Origin: Acinetobacter bouvetii DSM 14964 = CIP 107468
GTDB lineage: Bacteria; Pseudomonadota; Gammaproteobacteria; Pseudomonadales; Moraxellaceae
Assembly (NCBI RefSeq): GCF_000368865.1
Contig: NZ_KB849728.1
Span: forward strand, 1 to 64,000
DNA: 64,000 bases
Reading direction: 5' to 3'
Positions 1 to 8,659 of the stretch are shown in pieces. Position numbers and translations under genes: made by a program. Under the pieces are notes generated by a model, which had not been told where the DNA came from, ran no database searches, and saw only the letters and a list, made by a program, of their open reading frames with translations. Every line of letters starts with the position of its first letter. Within the stretch, counting starts at the first letter, position 1.

Positions 1-60
1 AGTTGTTCTTCATAATCTCTTAATGATCTTCTTGCTGATTCGTCACCAGCAAGCTAGGTC
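1..60 (-). other. 5' leader of an rRNA operon (operon outside window)
   Basis: Read on the reverse strand, this stretch follows a tandem promoter and continues out of the left edge. It holds a 7-bp stem (positions 31-37 pairing with 47-53) and then an AT-rich run that resembles the 16S leader of Acinetobacter rRNA operons as I remember it. No rRNA gene body is inside the window, so the assignment rests on promoter architecture and leader resemblance. Confidence 0.6.
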
Positions 61-64
61 GGCT

Positions 65-92
65 ATATTACTCTCTATCTCTAGAAAGTCAA
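65..92 (-). promoter_or_regulatory. rRNA-type promoter P2
   Basis: On the reverse strand there is a -35 TTGACT (87-92), a 16-nt spacer and a -10 TAATAT (65-70). The proximal position next to the leader hairpin suggests the P2 promoter of an rrn operon. Confidence 0.6.
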
Positions 93-203
93 CTGGCAAT
101 TCAAATTATTTTAAACTTTCTTTCTAAAACCCAATTTCAACACTTCGTGCTAAGTTGCTGTTTTATCAGAAGTTTTAATCTTCATCACCGCCGATGGATG
201 TGC

Positions 204-231
204 ATTCTACAGCATTTCTTACCCCATGCAA
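204..231 (-). promoter_or_regulatory. rRNA-type promoter P1
   Basis: On the reverse strand there is a -35 TTGCAT (226-231), a 16-nt spacer and a -10 TAGAAT (204-209). It is followed by a C-containing discriminator (GCACATCC) and preceded upstream by an AT-rich stretch that could act as an UP element. This layout is typical of stringently controlled rRNA promoters. It lies about 140 bp upstream of P2. Confidence 0.6.
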
Positions 232-320
232 CCCTATTTTTTAATTTGCTTGATTGAGTGCTTAAATTTCAAACCATAAAAACAATAAACTGCTGATAAT
301 TATGCATAAATTAATTAAAA

Positions 321-935
321 TTAGTTTTCACCAATCGCTTTTGCATCTAAATAAGCCAGAATCATCATCGATAACTCCAACTTAAGCTGCTGTTCTGTAA
401 TAAGAAAGTTATTATTGCTGACATAGCGCATCATAGTAAACAGGGTACTGTTGATAATCACAAAAGAGCGGTTTTTCAAAGTTTCAAAGTCCCAGTGCCG
501 GTAATAGCGGTTAAATAAGTACATGCCAACTTCAAAAAAGTGCTTTTCCAAAACCTGAGATGCACCTGAATGACTATACACATGCCAATGTTTCAATATT
601 TCAATTAAAAAACCCTGATCTGCTTTGAGCATGTCAAAACCGAATTGAATGGTCAGCGGAATGATGTCATGAATTTCCTGATCACCCTGCTCAACCACCG
701 CCTGCTTCAGCGCTATGCCCAGCTGTTCTGATTTGCGGAGCAGCAGCTCCTCAACAATCTGCTCTTTATTTTCAAAATATTGATAGATCGATCCCACACT
801 CACCCCAGAGCGCTCTGCAATTTTGGGCGTGGTCAGATAAATCAGCCCCTCTTGCGCAATGCACTGCTGCGCTGCCTGCAAGACATGCTCCACAATTATT
901 TTAGCTCTCTGCTGCTGCGGTTGTTTTCTCATCAT
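321..935 (-). CDS. TetR/AcrR-family transcriptional regulator
   Basis: DNA-binding repressor-type protein of about 205 residues. The N-terminal helix-turn-helix is recognisable from the TPKIAERSGVSVGSIYQYF segment, which is the classic TetR recognition helix. The C-terminal helical domain would bind an unknown ligand. I chose the ATG at 935 because a GCAGG element precedes it, and because the longer frame from 989 would run through the direct repeat at 959-979 and the likely promoter. It is divergent from the MpaB-like oxygenase gene at 1030, which it probably controls together with itself; that link is inferred from position. Confidence 0.85.
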   Translation of the reverse strand: MMRKQPQQQRAKIIVEHVLQAAQQCIAQEGLIYLTTPKIAERSGVSVGSIYQYFENKEQIVEELLLRKSEQLGIALKQAVVEQGDQEIHDIIPLTIQFGFDMLKADQGFLIEILKHWHVYSHSGASQVLEKHFFEVGMYLFNRYYRHWDFETLKNRSFVIINSTLFTMMRYVSNNNFLITEQQLKLELSMMILAYLDAKAIGEN

Positions 936-958
936 TATGACCTGCGCCGCCTGAAATG

Positions 959-979
959 GAATGCGAATTGAATGCGAAT
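959..979. promoter_or_regulatory. Candidate operator: two 10-bp direct repeats, 11-bp period
   Basis: GAATGCGAAT occurs at 959-968 and again at 970-979, between the divergent tetR (start 935) and oxygenase (start 1030) genes. A reverse-strand promoter-like pair (-35 TTGCTG 1010-1015, -10 TAATAT 988-993, 16-nt spacer) would place transcription initiation at or just before the repeats. An operator role is inferred. Confidence 0.4.
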
Positions 980-1029
980 AAATATTCATATTACTGTTGA
1001 ATTAAACAACAGCAATAAGGCTATCTGCA

Positions 1030-2235
1030 ATGACCCTTCAAATACCTAAGCGCTTGGCGACATTTCAGCAAATGCAAAGGAGTGATGCGCTGACTCAGCT
1101 GCTGAACCATTTTACAGCAAAGCCTTTAGCGCCCTCTTATGCAGAATATCTGCGCCTGAATAAAGCCCTCAATTCTGGCGATGCGGCTATGGATGCTGTT
1201 GTGGATTGGGTAATGCAGAACCCGAAACGCAACCGTCCATTGTTTGAGGCCGCTTTGTTTCAAGGCCTGGCGCAGCTTCCAGAATCCATTCCCGAACTGA
1301 CCGATTTCTTCCAGCATGCGGCGCACAAGCCCGATTGGCTGGATGAGGAAAAAATGGATCGCGCCCTGCAATTCACCCATCAGCTGGGAATCAACAATGG
1401 CTTTGTACTGAGGGATTTGTCCCTGATGGCTGGCTATTTATTTCCCGGGTTCAATCAACCGTTAATGATGACGGGCGCTTTAAACAAACAGGCAGGCACG
1501 CGCTTAGCCGAAACCACAAAATGGTGGATCGACATTACCGAACCTGACGGATTGAAGCGATATGGCGCGGGGTTCACATCGACGATTTATGTCCGCTTTA
1601 TCCATGCGCTGGTGCGGGCTCATCTGAAAAAAAATCCCAAATGGGATGCTGACACTTGGGGGCTGCCGATCAATCAATTTGACCTTGCGATGACCAATTT
1701 AGCGTTCAGCAGTGTGGTCTTGATTGGCATTCGGGCGCTGGGCATCTTTCCTTCTCAGCAGGATAGTGAAAACTTTTTGCATTTTTGGCGCTATATCGGC
1801 TGGCTGATGGGGGTGGATGAGCAATGGCTGATTGCCAAAGAAAGTGAAGGCTGGCGCTTGCTGTACTGGATGCAGTTTGCCCACCCTAAATCGGATGACA
1901 GCAGCTGTGCGCTGGGCACCAGCCTGTCTAAAGAGCCTTTTGAACGGCAGTACCGCTATTTGCGCCCTTTGCAGCAAAAACTGGCCTATCGGCAGCATTT
2001 AGAATTGACTCAGTTTTTCATTGGCAAAAAACGTATGCAATGTTTAGGCTTGAAACCGCAAACGGCTTCCTGGTTTTCTTACTATCTGATTGCGCGGAAT
2101 GTGGTGCTGTACAGCGGCGCAAAACGATTGCCCGCCCTGCAGCAAAAATTAATCAAGAAAGGCCGCGAAATACAAAAGCTGGGCTTGGCCTTATATCAAA
2201 GCAAAGCCAAACAGCTGGCCAGCATGCATCAATAG
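1030..2235 (+). CDS. MpaB-type oxygenase (DUF2236 family)
   Basis: Protein of 401 residues resembling the DUF2236 / MpaB-rubber oxygenase catalytic family, whose members are b-type haem proteins. Recognisable features are the central WWIDITEPDGL block, a following RFIHALVRAHL helix with conserved Arg and His, and a long helical C-terminal half. The substrate cannot be read from the sequence. The start is supported by a TAAGG element nine bases upstream. It is transcribed away from the TetR gene at 935, and a strong terminator follows 15 bp after the stop, so it is probably a single-gene unit under that regulator. Confidence 0.75.
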   Translation: MTLQIPKRLATFQQMQRSDALTQLLNHFTAKPLAPSYAEYLRLNKALNSGDAAMDAVVDWVMQNPKRNRPLFEAALFQGLAQLPESIPELTDFFQHAAHKPDWLDEEKMDRALQFTHQLGINNGFVLRDLSLMAGYLFPGFNQPLMMTGALNKQAGTRLAETTKWWIDITEPDGLKRYGAGFTSTIYVRFIHALVRAHLKKNPKWDADTWGLPINQFDLAMTNLAFSSVVLIGIRALGIFPSQQDSENFLHFWRYIGWLMGVDEQWLIAKESEGWRLLYWMQFAHPKSDDSSCALGTSLSKEPFERQYRYLRPLQQKLAYRQHLELTQFFIGKKRMQCLGLKPQTASWFSYYLIARNVVLYSGAKRLPALQQKLIKKGREIQKLGLALYQSKAKQLASMHQ

Positions 2236-2250
2236 CGCGCAGCATGATCA

Positions 2251-2280
2251 AAAAAGCAGGGCGGATACCCTGCTTTTTTT
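2251..2280. terminator. Bidirectional rho-independent terminator
   Basis: GCAGGG/CCCTGC stem with a 6-nt loop, flanked by A5 and T7. It lies between the convergent oxygenase gene (ends 2235) and the copper receptor gene (ends 2303) and can serve both. Confidence 0.85.
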
Positions 2281-2302
2281 AATTTTTCAAAATATAATGA
2301 AC

Positions 2303-4375
2303 TTAGAATTTCATCGAAATCCGCGCCCAATAATTGCGCCCAATATTATTGAATTGTTCATTGCTGGCAAAACCAAAACCTGAACTTCCGGCTTTATTTA
2401 AATGTTCGGTGTAGGTTTTATCTAAAACGTTATCCACGCCAACGGCGACATCAACATCTTGCATTAAGTTGTAAGAAGCATTTAGCGCCAGCGTGCTAAA
2501 CGCTTTGCTCTCATTCATGTCATAGCCCACGATATTGCCTTGATTCAAGCTAATGCGGTCTTGCTTCGCCACCACGCGCCACAGCAGGCCCAAGGTATAT
2601 TTATCTTGAACATAGCGCAGATTAAAGCGCCCTTCTAACGGCGCGATTTGCGGCAATGCTTTGTTATCTGTGGTGTTTTCACCCCATGCATACATGGCGC
2701 TCACATCCGCCTGAACGGCATCGCTAAATTGATAGCCCAATCCGGCTTCCGCCCCTGCAATGGTGGCATCGATATTTTTCGCCCCGGCACTGAAGCTTGA
2801 GCCATGACCATGCCCGCCTGAGGTTGGATGATCATGATAGCTCATTAAAATATAGTCATTAATCAAACCGGCATACGCTGAAACCCATGAATTGAATGCG
2901 CCATGCTGATGCTGATAGCCCATATCCAGCTGCAAGGTTTTTTCCGTATCCAAATCATTAAAAGTCGGTTTTGACATGCCTGAATTCCCATGCGCTGTAC
3001 TGAACAGCTCCCAATAATCAGGAACACGCTCAACATAACCTAAGCCAATATAGCTTTTGGCATCATGTTCAGGATGTTGATTTTCCAGGCGAATAAAGCC
3101 ACTCGGCAACGTTTCTGAACGGTCATCATTGAGCTTCAGCGCCTCGATTTTGACTTGGTCAAGTCGAGCGCCTGTCACCAGCTTTGAATTTTCACTCCAT
3201 TGATAGCCGAGTTCACCAAATGCACCATAGGACTGGAATTTCATATTGGTGGCCAATGGCATATCCATCATCAAAGATTTCATGCCTCCTGCGTGATGAT
3301 TCTGCTGAGAGTCAATTCCTGTAATTAGATTCAGCTTATCCCACTCACTGGTCATGGCGAAACGGGCATTCAAAGTACGGCGGGTGACTTGCATCTCTGA
3401 TGGATTTGCTACCATTTGATGCGTCATCATATCGTGTGTCATTGGTGGCGTTCTTAATCTAAAGTTATCCATGACATGATCGTTATAACTATAGTTCACC
3501 TGCCCTTCAACTTTTTGAATGACATCCGTCAGGTTTTTCTTTTCAAAACGCAGTCCCAAGCTTTCACGGGCAAATTGTGAGCCATCCATAGAACGGCCTG
3601 CATATAAAGCCTCACCATCCGACTTTCCGCCCGTCAGCTCCAGCCACGTATTTTCATCGGGTGTCCAGCCCAGTGCGACATCTGCATTCCAGCGCTCCCA
3701 AGCGGAAGGCACTGTATTGCCATCGCCATCTTGATAACTATCCGATTCAGAACGATTGGCATTTAAACGGATATATTTCTTTTCATCCCCAAGCGTTGTT
3801 TCTACATTATGATCCAAGCGCCCAAAAGAGCCTATCAGCACGCTGGCTTGACCTTGATAAGGCTTTGCAGTGCTCAGCTCCGGTTTTTGCCGTTCAAAAA
3901 TAACTGTCGCTGCAGAACCCGTATTGGCATATTGCACCGTTTGCGGGCCTTTAATCACCGAAATCCGGTCATAGCTTTCAGGGGAAATATAAGACGTTGG
4001 CGCATCCATGCGGTTTGGACAAGCACCTAAATTCTCAGAGCCATCCGCCAATACTTTAATGCGCGAACCGAACATGCCGCGGAAGGTCACATCACTGTTG
4101 GTGCCGCCATTTTTAATCGCGCTGAACCCCATAATGCTTTGCAGATAATCCGCCCCATCAGTCGCTGGCACAGGCTGAATCGGCTGCTTGGGATCGGCAA
4201 TCACAATCAATCCATTGGCATCACTGCCCTGCTGTGATGTCACCACGATTGGTGCCAGCGTTTGCACGGCGTGTGCTTCCATTTTATTGTCAGATGAATT
4301 TGCCCATGCAGCAGAAGTACACGCGACAGCAATTGCAGCCGCCAAAGGCTGTAAAAAAAATTGTGGCTGAGCCAT
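2303..4375 (-). CDS. oprC: TonB-dependent outer-membrane copper receptor (OprC-like)
   Basis: Protein of 690 residues: Sec signal peptide ending near AAWA (about residue 25), an N-terminal plug domain (about 60-170) and a 22-strand-type beta-barrel ending in aromatic Phe. The plug carries GACPNRMD, which gives the CxxxM copper-ligand motif known from Pseudomonas OprC. Later HDM and HQM triplets supply candidate HxM partners. A His-rich loop (HDHPTSGGHGHG) also fits metal binding. Import would need TonB-ExbBD, which is not in this window. The DUF2946 gene directly upstream is a common partner, so the two probably form one copper-responsive unit. The symbol is by similarity of motifs. Confidence 0.88.
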   Translation of the reverse strand: MAQPQFFLQPLAAAIAVACTSAAWANSSDNKMEAHAVQTLAPIVVTSQQGSDANGLIVIADPKQPIQPVPATDGADYLQSIMGFSAIKNGGTNSDVTFRGMFGSRIKVLADGSENLGACPNRMDAPTSYISPESYDRISVIKGPQTVQYANTGSAATVIFERQKPELSTAKPYQGQASVLIGSFGRLDHNVETTLGDEKKYIRLNANRSESDSYQDGDGNTVPSAWERWNADVALGWTPDENTWLELTGGKSDGEALYAGRSMDGSQFARESLGLRFEKKNLTDVIQKVEGQVNYSYNDHVMDNFRLRTPPMTHDMMTHQMVANPSEMQVTRRTLNARFAMTSEWDKLNLITGIDSQQNHHAGGMKSLMMDMPLATNMKFQSYGAFGELGYQWSENSKLVTGARLDQVKIEALKLNDDRSETLPSGFIRLENQHPEHDAKSYIGLGYVERVPDYWELFSTAHGNSGMSKPTFNDLDTEKTLQLDMGYQHQHGAFNSWVSAYAGLINDYILMSYHDHPTSGGHGHGSSFSAGAKNIDATIAGAEAGLGYQFSDAVQADVSAMYAWGENTTDNKALPQIAPLEGRFNLRYVQDKYTLGLLWRVVAKQDRISLNQGNIVGYDMNESKAFSTLALNASYNLMQDVDVAVGVDNVLDKTYTEHLNKAGSSGFGFASNEQFNNIGRNYWARISMKF

Positions 4376-4450
4376 TTTAAAATCTCACTTAAAACATAAA
4401 TACAACTGGGCTGGAGCCAACCAAGACCCTTAAATTTTTAAAACGTTGAT

Positions 4451-4891
4451 TTATGCAAAAAGCGGCGGCGCTCTGCCTTGAGGCAGCAGGAACAGGCGCT
4501 GTAGCGCAAACCAGACATGCGCAAATGCCTGCTGGAAAGCCGCTAAACGGATTTGAATGCGGTCTAAGACTTCTTTGATATCCAGTTCAGGCGGTAAAAC
4601 CAGATTGCCGTATACCGTACAGTACTGGCATTGATGGCCCGCATCATGATCATGGCCAGCAGATTGAGAAATCTCGGCATGGTCTGCCTGTACAGCCATG
4701 TGATGGGCAGCATGATGCGCCGATGAGGTCTGCGAAGAGTGCTGATGCGGGGAATCTAATAAAAGTGCACGCGTGATGGTTTCACAGACCGGCGCAATTT
4801 GATATTGCGTCGGAAGCAAAGGCTGTAGAAAAACAGCAATCTGTAAAAATACCGCTGCAAAGGACAGCAGCAGGCCGCTACGCAGAAACAA
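4451..4891 (-). CDS. DUF2946 family protein, probable copper-linked membrane protein
   Basis: Protein of about 147 residues with a hydrophobic N-terminal segment (possible signal anchor). A His-rich middle (HQHSS, AHHAAHH, GHDHDAGH) is followed by a CQYC motif and the family's C-terminal PQGRAPP signature. The Cys/His content fits metal binding, and members are commonly found beside TonB-dependent copper receptors, as here. No ATG exists near the start. The TTG at 4891 has AGGA seven bases upstream and is preferred over the TTG at 4897. The exact biochemical role of the family is not known to me. Confidence 0.75.
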   Translation of the reverse strand: MFLRSGLLLSFAAVFLQIAVFLQPLLPTQYQIAPVCETITRALLLDSPHQHSSQTSSAHHAAHHMAVQADHAEISQSAGHDHDAGHQCQYCTVYGNLVLPPELDIKEVLDRIQIRLAAFQQAFAHVWFALQRLFLLPQGRAPPLFA

Positions 4892-4927
4892 AGGCAAATC
4901 CTAAAATTTGTCGGCGATAATTATAGC

Positions 4928-4951
4928 AAAGCCCAATTAAAATTGGGCTTT
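4928..4951. terminator. Hairpin between def and the DUF2946 gene
   Basis: GCCCAATT/AATTGGGC stem with a 2-nt loop and short A3/T3 flanks, in the gap between the stop of def (4989) and the DUF2946 start. It could end def transcripts, but the U-tract is short. Confidence 0.5.
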
Positions 4952-4988
4952 ATACTGTCTTTTTTTAAAGAAAAATCGAATGGAAAAT

Positions 4989-5519
4989 TTAGCGTTTTAC
5001 GGCAACCTGATCTTTTTGGCGCTGGCGAACCGTTTTTTCCACTTTTTCACGGGCGCGCTGGCGTTTGAGCGGAGACAGATAATCCACAAACAGTTTGCCG
5101 TTTAAGTGATCCATTTCATGCTGAATGCAAACTGCGAGAAGTCCGTCAGCTTCCAGCTCAAAAGACTCGCCATTCAAATCTACTGCATCTATTTTTACAC
5201 GTGACGGACGCGAAACTTTATCGTATATTTGAGGCACTGACAGGCAGCCCTCTTCATACGGCTGCGTCTCTTGCGTCAATGGCGTAATTTTGGGGTTAAT
5301 AAATACCATGGGCTCATCTTTATTTTCAGATAAATCCATGACAATCAGCTGAATATGCTGATCCACTTGAGTTGCTGCCAAGCCAATGCCTGGCGCTTCA
5401 TACATGGTTTCAAACATATCTGCTGCCAACTGACGAATTTCATCAGTAACTTCTTCGACTGGTTTTGCAATGGTACGAAGACGGGGATCAGGGAAACTTA
5501 AAATAGGTAATAAGGCCAT
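4989..5519 (-). CDS. def: Peptide deformylase
   Basis: Removes the formyl group from the N-terminal methionine of new proteins in the cytoplasm. All three family motifs are present: [10 protein letters not shown] (motif 1), EGCLSVP (motif 2, with the metal-ligand Cys) and QHEMDHLNG (motif 3, with two metal-ligand His and the catalytic Glu). Length of 176 residues is normal for the iron/zinc enzyme. It is divergent from the LysM gene at 5639; def-LysM-dprA-tsaC is a conserved neighbourhood in gammaproteobacteria. Confidence 0.95.
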   Translation of the reverse strand: MALLPILSFPDPRLRTIAKPVEEVTDEIRQLAADMFETMYEAPGIGLAATQVDQHIQLIVMDLSENKDEPMVFINPKITPLTQETQPYEEGCLSVPQIYDKVSRPSRVKIDAVDLNGESFELEADGLLAVCIQHEMDHLNGKLFVDYLSPLKRQRAREKVEKTVRQRQKDQVAVKR

Positions 5520-5638
5520 ACGACGTCCTCACTTATGCCATTGATCAAAAAACAAAATGAAGGAATGCTTCATCAAAAAATTGTGTGTAATATCGTTATT
5601 ATAACGCAACTGCATACATAATTTTAGGAATTATGATA

Positions 5639-6793
5639 ATGAAAAAGGTTTTGAAGGGCATGCCAACTTTTAGTGCCTTGGGGTTTAAAAAACAATTATT
5701 AGCGCTTGCCGTCTGCCTAAGCATTGGGGCTGGCATCGCCAGCGTTGCTGAAGCAGCGCCTGCCCGCAATGTCAATCCGCCCGCATTGAAAGCTGGCGCG
5801 CCGCAAGTGTATGTGGTGAAAAAAGGCGATACGCTGTGGGATATTTCCAAAAAATTCTTGAAAAATCCAGTCCGCTGGCCTGAAATTTGGGCAAGCAATA
5901 AACACGTCAAAAACCCGCACTGGATTTTCCCTGGTGACCGTTTATTGATGTGCACTCATAACGGCAAGCCACTCATCGGCAAAGATGAAGGCGATGGCTG
6001 TGAAGGCATCATCCGCCGCTATACGGGCGGCACTAAAATGCAGCCTCAGGTGCGCATCGAATCATTAAATAATGCGATTCCCGTCATTCCTTTGGAATAT
6101 ATCAAGCAATGGCTGGAACGCAGCATGGTAGTCGCACCTGAAACGCTGGAAAATACGCCCTATATTTTAGGCACTGCCGATCAGCGCGTACTGGCGGCGA
6201 AAGGCCAGACTGTTTATGCTCGCGGCAATGGCATGGCTGTAGGCCAGCGCTATGCAATCTACCGTGAAGGCGAACCGTATAACTTGACTGATGCAAATGG
6301 CAAAAAATTCAATGCCGGCCTAGAGTTAAATCAAGTGGCTTCAGGCATTGCTGTACGCGGTGAAAATGACATCGTCACACTGGAACTGACCGATACTTAT
6401 AATGGCGAAGTCCGCCGCGGTGACCGCGTTCTGCCTGAATATGACCCAATGCTGCCAACCTTGTTCTATCCAACCAATGCTGAAAACATTACAGCAGGCG
6501 GCAGCATAATCCGTGTTATGGGCTCAATCAGCACTGCAGCAGTCAACAGCGTCGTAACGATTGACCGCGGCGCGCTGCAAGGCGTTGAAGCTGGCCAGGT
6601 GTTCAGCGCAAACCAAAAAGGCGAGATTGTGACTGATCCAAAAACCAAGGAACGTATTCAGCTCCCAGGCCAGCGGGTTGGAACAATTATGGTTTTCAAA
6701 ACTTTTGACAACCTTAGCTATGCTTATGTCTTAGACAGTGATTTGCCAATCAAAGTCGGCGCCAGCATTCAGCCTCCGCTTTTGGATGAATAA
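5639..6793 (+). CDS. LysM peptidoglycan-binding domain protein
   Basis: Exported protein of about 384 residues. A signal peptide ends near AEAAPA (about residue 40). One LysM domain follows (YVVKKGDTLWDISKKFL through IFPGDRL, about residues 58-95), then a roughly 280-residue C-terminal region conserved in this family but without a known function. LysM should bind cell-wall glycan, so the protein probably sits in the periplasm. The ATG at 5639 is preferred over 5633 because AGGA (5626-5629) is nine bases from it and only three from the other. It lies 19 bp upstream of dprA, so the two are probably co-transcribed. Confidence 0.85.
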   Translation: MKKVLKGMPTFSALGFKKQLLALAVCLSIGAGIASVAEAAPARNVNPPALKAGAPQVYVVKKGDTLWDISKKFLKNPVRWPEIWASNKHVKNPHWIFPGDRLLMCTHNGKPLIGKDEGDGCEGIIRRYTGGTKMQPQVRIESLNNAIPVIPLEYIKQWLERSMVVAPETLENTPYILGTADQRVLAAKGQTVYARGNGMAVGQRYAIYREGEPYNLTDANGKKFNAGLELNQVASGIAVRGENDIVTLELTDTYNGEVRRGDRVLPEYDPMLPTLFYPTNAENITAGGSIIRVMGSISTAAVNSVVTIDRGALQGVEAGQVFSANQKGEIVTDPKTKERIQLPGQRVGTIMVFKTFDNLSYAYVLDSDLPIKVGASIQPPLLDE

Positions 6794-6812
6794 TCCGCCA
6801 TAGGTTAACAAT

Positions 6813-7952
6813 ATGCTGAATCCGTTATCACAAGTGCAACTTGAAACACTCACCTTGTGGTATCTGGTTCAGCATTCGCTGTCCAGCTTCTACAAAATTC
6901 ACTCGCACTATCCTCAGCTTTCTGAAGCGCTTCGATCCAATCAATTTCCCACATGGCAAGCCTTAGGCATTCATAAAAATCATCTGCAGCGCTTTCAGGA
7001 ATTTCATACGGCAGAAGGCCAGAAAAAGTTTCAGCAGTGCCTGCATGCGATTGAATACAGCTGTGATTTTCTTATCACCCATACAGAAACAGATTATCCG
7101 CAGCAGCTGCAGCCCTACAGCGATAAACCGCCTATTCTTTTTGGACAAGGCGATATACAAGCACTGCATCAGCCTCAAGTCGCCATTGTCGGCAGCCGCA
7201 AGCCCAGCCCGCATGGCCGGCAGGTGGCTTATGATTTTGCTTTTTACTTAAGCGAACAAGGCTTTTATATCAACAGCGGACTCGCGCAAGGCATCGATGA
7301 AGCCGCCCACCAAGCCGCTTTAAAGCATCAGCGCACCATTGCCGTAATGGGAACAGGGCTGGATCAAACCTATCCTTCTCAGCATCAGGCCTTAAGACAG
7401 GATATCCTGAGCAATGGCGGCGCCGTTATTTCCGAATTCCTGCCGAATACTCCTCCCTTGCAGCATCATTTCCCGCGGCGCAACCGCATTGTCAGCGGCC
7501 TCAGCTTAGGCGTTATTGTGGCTGAAGCCACCTTGAAAAGCGGCTCACTGATCACAGCAAAAATAGCCGCCGAACAAGGCAAAGCTGTTTTTGCCATTCC
7601 AGGACATATTTACGGCGACTTCCATCAAGGCTGCCATCAGCTGATCCGCGAAGGCGCAATTCTCATTGACCATCCTCTGCAGGTCATTGAAGACCTTGCC
7701 CTGCCGACACAATGGCAATCTGCAAAAAAGAACCCTGCGGCACCCGAAAACATGCAGGAACCGATTGGCATCCCTGAACATCTGCAGGCCTTATACCAGC
7801 AGCTGGATTGGGCTGGACAAACTTTGGATCAGCTCGCGCTTTTAACCCAGCTGGATGCGGCTGCACTGACCAGCCAACTCATGGAATTAGAATTATTGGG
7901 GCTCGCGATGCAGCAGGCAGGATGCTATCTGCGTTGCCGTTCCGGAAAATAG
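6813..7952 (+). CDS. dprA: DNA-processing protein DprA (Smf)
   Basis: Single-stranded DNA-binding protein that loads RecA on incoming DNA during natural transformation, which fits a genus known for competence. Of 379 residues, the central Rossmann-like domain shows GSRKPSPHGRQVAYDF, the SGLAQGIDEAAH block, VMGTGLDQTYP, and SEFLPNTPPLQHHFPRRNRI followed by GSLITA. The C-terminal ~60 residues fit the winged-helix (DML1-like) domain found in many DprA proteins. It sits between the LysM gene and tsaC, all in one direction with short gaps. Confidence 0.95.
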   Translation: MLNPLSQVQLETLTLWYLVQHSLSSFYKIHSHYPQLSEALRSNQFPTWQALGIHKNHLQRFQEFHTAEGQKKFQQCLHAIEYSCDFLITHTETDYPQQLQPYSDKPPILFGQGDIQALHQPQVAIVGSRKPSPHGRQVAYDFAFYLSEQGFYINSGLAQGIDEAAHQAALKHQRTIAVMGTGLDQTYPSQHQALRQDILSNGGAVISEFLPNTPPLQHHFPRRNRIVSGLSLGVIVAEATLKSGSLITAKIAAEQGKAVFAIPGHIYGDFHQGCHQLIREGAILIDHPLQVIEDLALPTQWQSAKKNPAAPENMQEPIGIPEHLQALYQQLDWAGQTLDQLALLTQLDAAALTSQLMELELLGLAMQQAGCYLRCRSGK

Positions 7953-7994
7953 GGTTCACAATAGCCTCATTATTTTCATTAAGGTTAAATTCTC

Positions 7995-8564
7995 ATGATT
8001 ACCACCTCTGTGGCCGAAGCAGCCGATTGTCTAAAAAAAGGGCAGGTCTTGGCATATCCTACAGAGGCAGTTTGGGGCTTAGGCTGTGACCCGTTTAACG
8101 AAAAGGCATTCCGTGAAATTTTAAGGCTGAAACAGCGCCCGATTGAAAAAGGCGTGATTTTACTGGCCGCCAATGTTGCGCAAGTTGAACATTTACTGAC
8201 AGGACTCAGCCCTGAAATAAAGGAAGAAGTCATTGCATCATGGAGCCGCCGCTCACCAGCTGAACGCGCCACCACATGGCTGCTGCCGGCAGGCGGGCAT
8301 ATTCCCAGCTGGATTAAAGGCAGCCATTCTAAAGTCGCGGTTCGCGTCACCACCCACTCGCTCTGCGCAGCCTTATGTCATGCCTTTAATGGCTTTATTG
8401 TATCAACCAGCGCCAATCCCGCAGGGCTTGAGCCAGCGCGCTCCTTGCAGGAAGCCAGCCAATATTTTGCCAATGAGCTGAATTATTTGAACGGCGATTT
8501 AGGCTTAAGTCAGGAGCCCAGCAAAATTATTGATGCAGAAACCGGTGAAATCATCCGCGCATAA
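7995..8564 (+). CDS. tsaC: Threonylcarbamoyl-AMP synthase (Sua5/YrdC/YciO family)
   Basis: Makes threonylcarbamoyl-AMP from threonine, bicarbonate and ATP for the t6A modification of tRNAs that read ANN codons. At 189 residues it is the short TsaC form without a C-terminal Sua5 domain. Family features are YPTEAVWGLGCDPFNE near the N-terminus, LKQRPIEKGVILLAA, and the STSANPAG segment near residue 140. It follows dprA by 42 bp in the same direction, a common bacterial arrangement. Confidence 0.93.
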   Translation: MITTSVAEAADCLKKGQVLAYPTEAVWGLGCDPFNEKAFREILRLKQRPIEKGVILLAANVAQVEHLLTGLSPEIKEEVIASWSRRSPAERATTWLLPAGGHIPSWIKGSHSKVAVRVTTHSLCAALCHAFNGFIVSTSANPAGLEPARSLQEASQYFANELNYLNGDLGLSQEPSKIIDAETGEIIRA

Positions 8565-8603
8565 ATGCCGATGATGGCAGCAGGCCTTGTCAGGCAAAAA
8601 AAA

Positions 8604-8629
8604 GCTCAGCCATATAGAAATGGCTGAGC
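8604..8629 (-). terminator. Reverse-strand terminator 1 of a tandem pair
   Basis: Perfect 10-bp stem GCTCAGCCAT/ATGGCTGAGC with a 6-nt loop. A run of nine A directly before it becomes a U-tract for leftward transcription. It would stop transcripts coming from the EamA gene or from the gap at 8660-8944. Confidence 0.7.
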
Positions 8630-8637
8630 ATAAAAAA

Positions 8638-8659
8638 GGATGTGCAAAAAATCACATCC
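8638..8659 (-). terminator. Reverse-strand terminator 2 of a tandem pair
   Basis: 7-bp stem GGATGTG/CACATCC with an 8-nt loop, preceded by A6, which gives a U-tract on the reverse strand. The remaining bases 8660-8944 are AT-rich and hold no convincing gene; see findings for a small-RNA possibility. Confidence 0.6.

Noticed and set aside
936..989. Extended N-terminus of the first TetR regulator
   Set aside because: No ribosome-binding site at 989, and the extension would cover the direct repeat and promoter-like sequence. The ATG at 935 has a GCAGG element.
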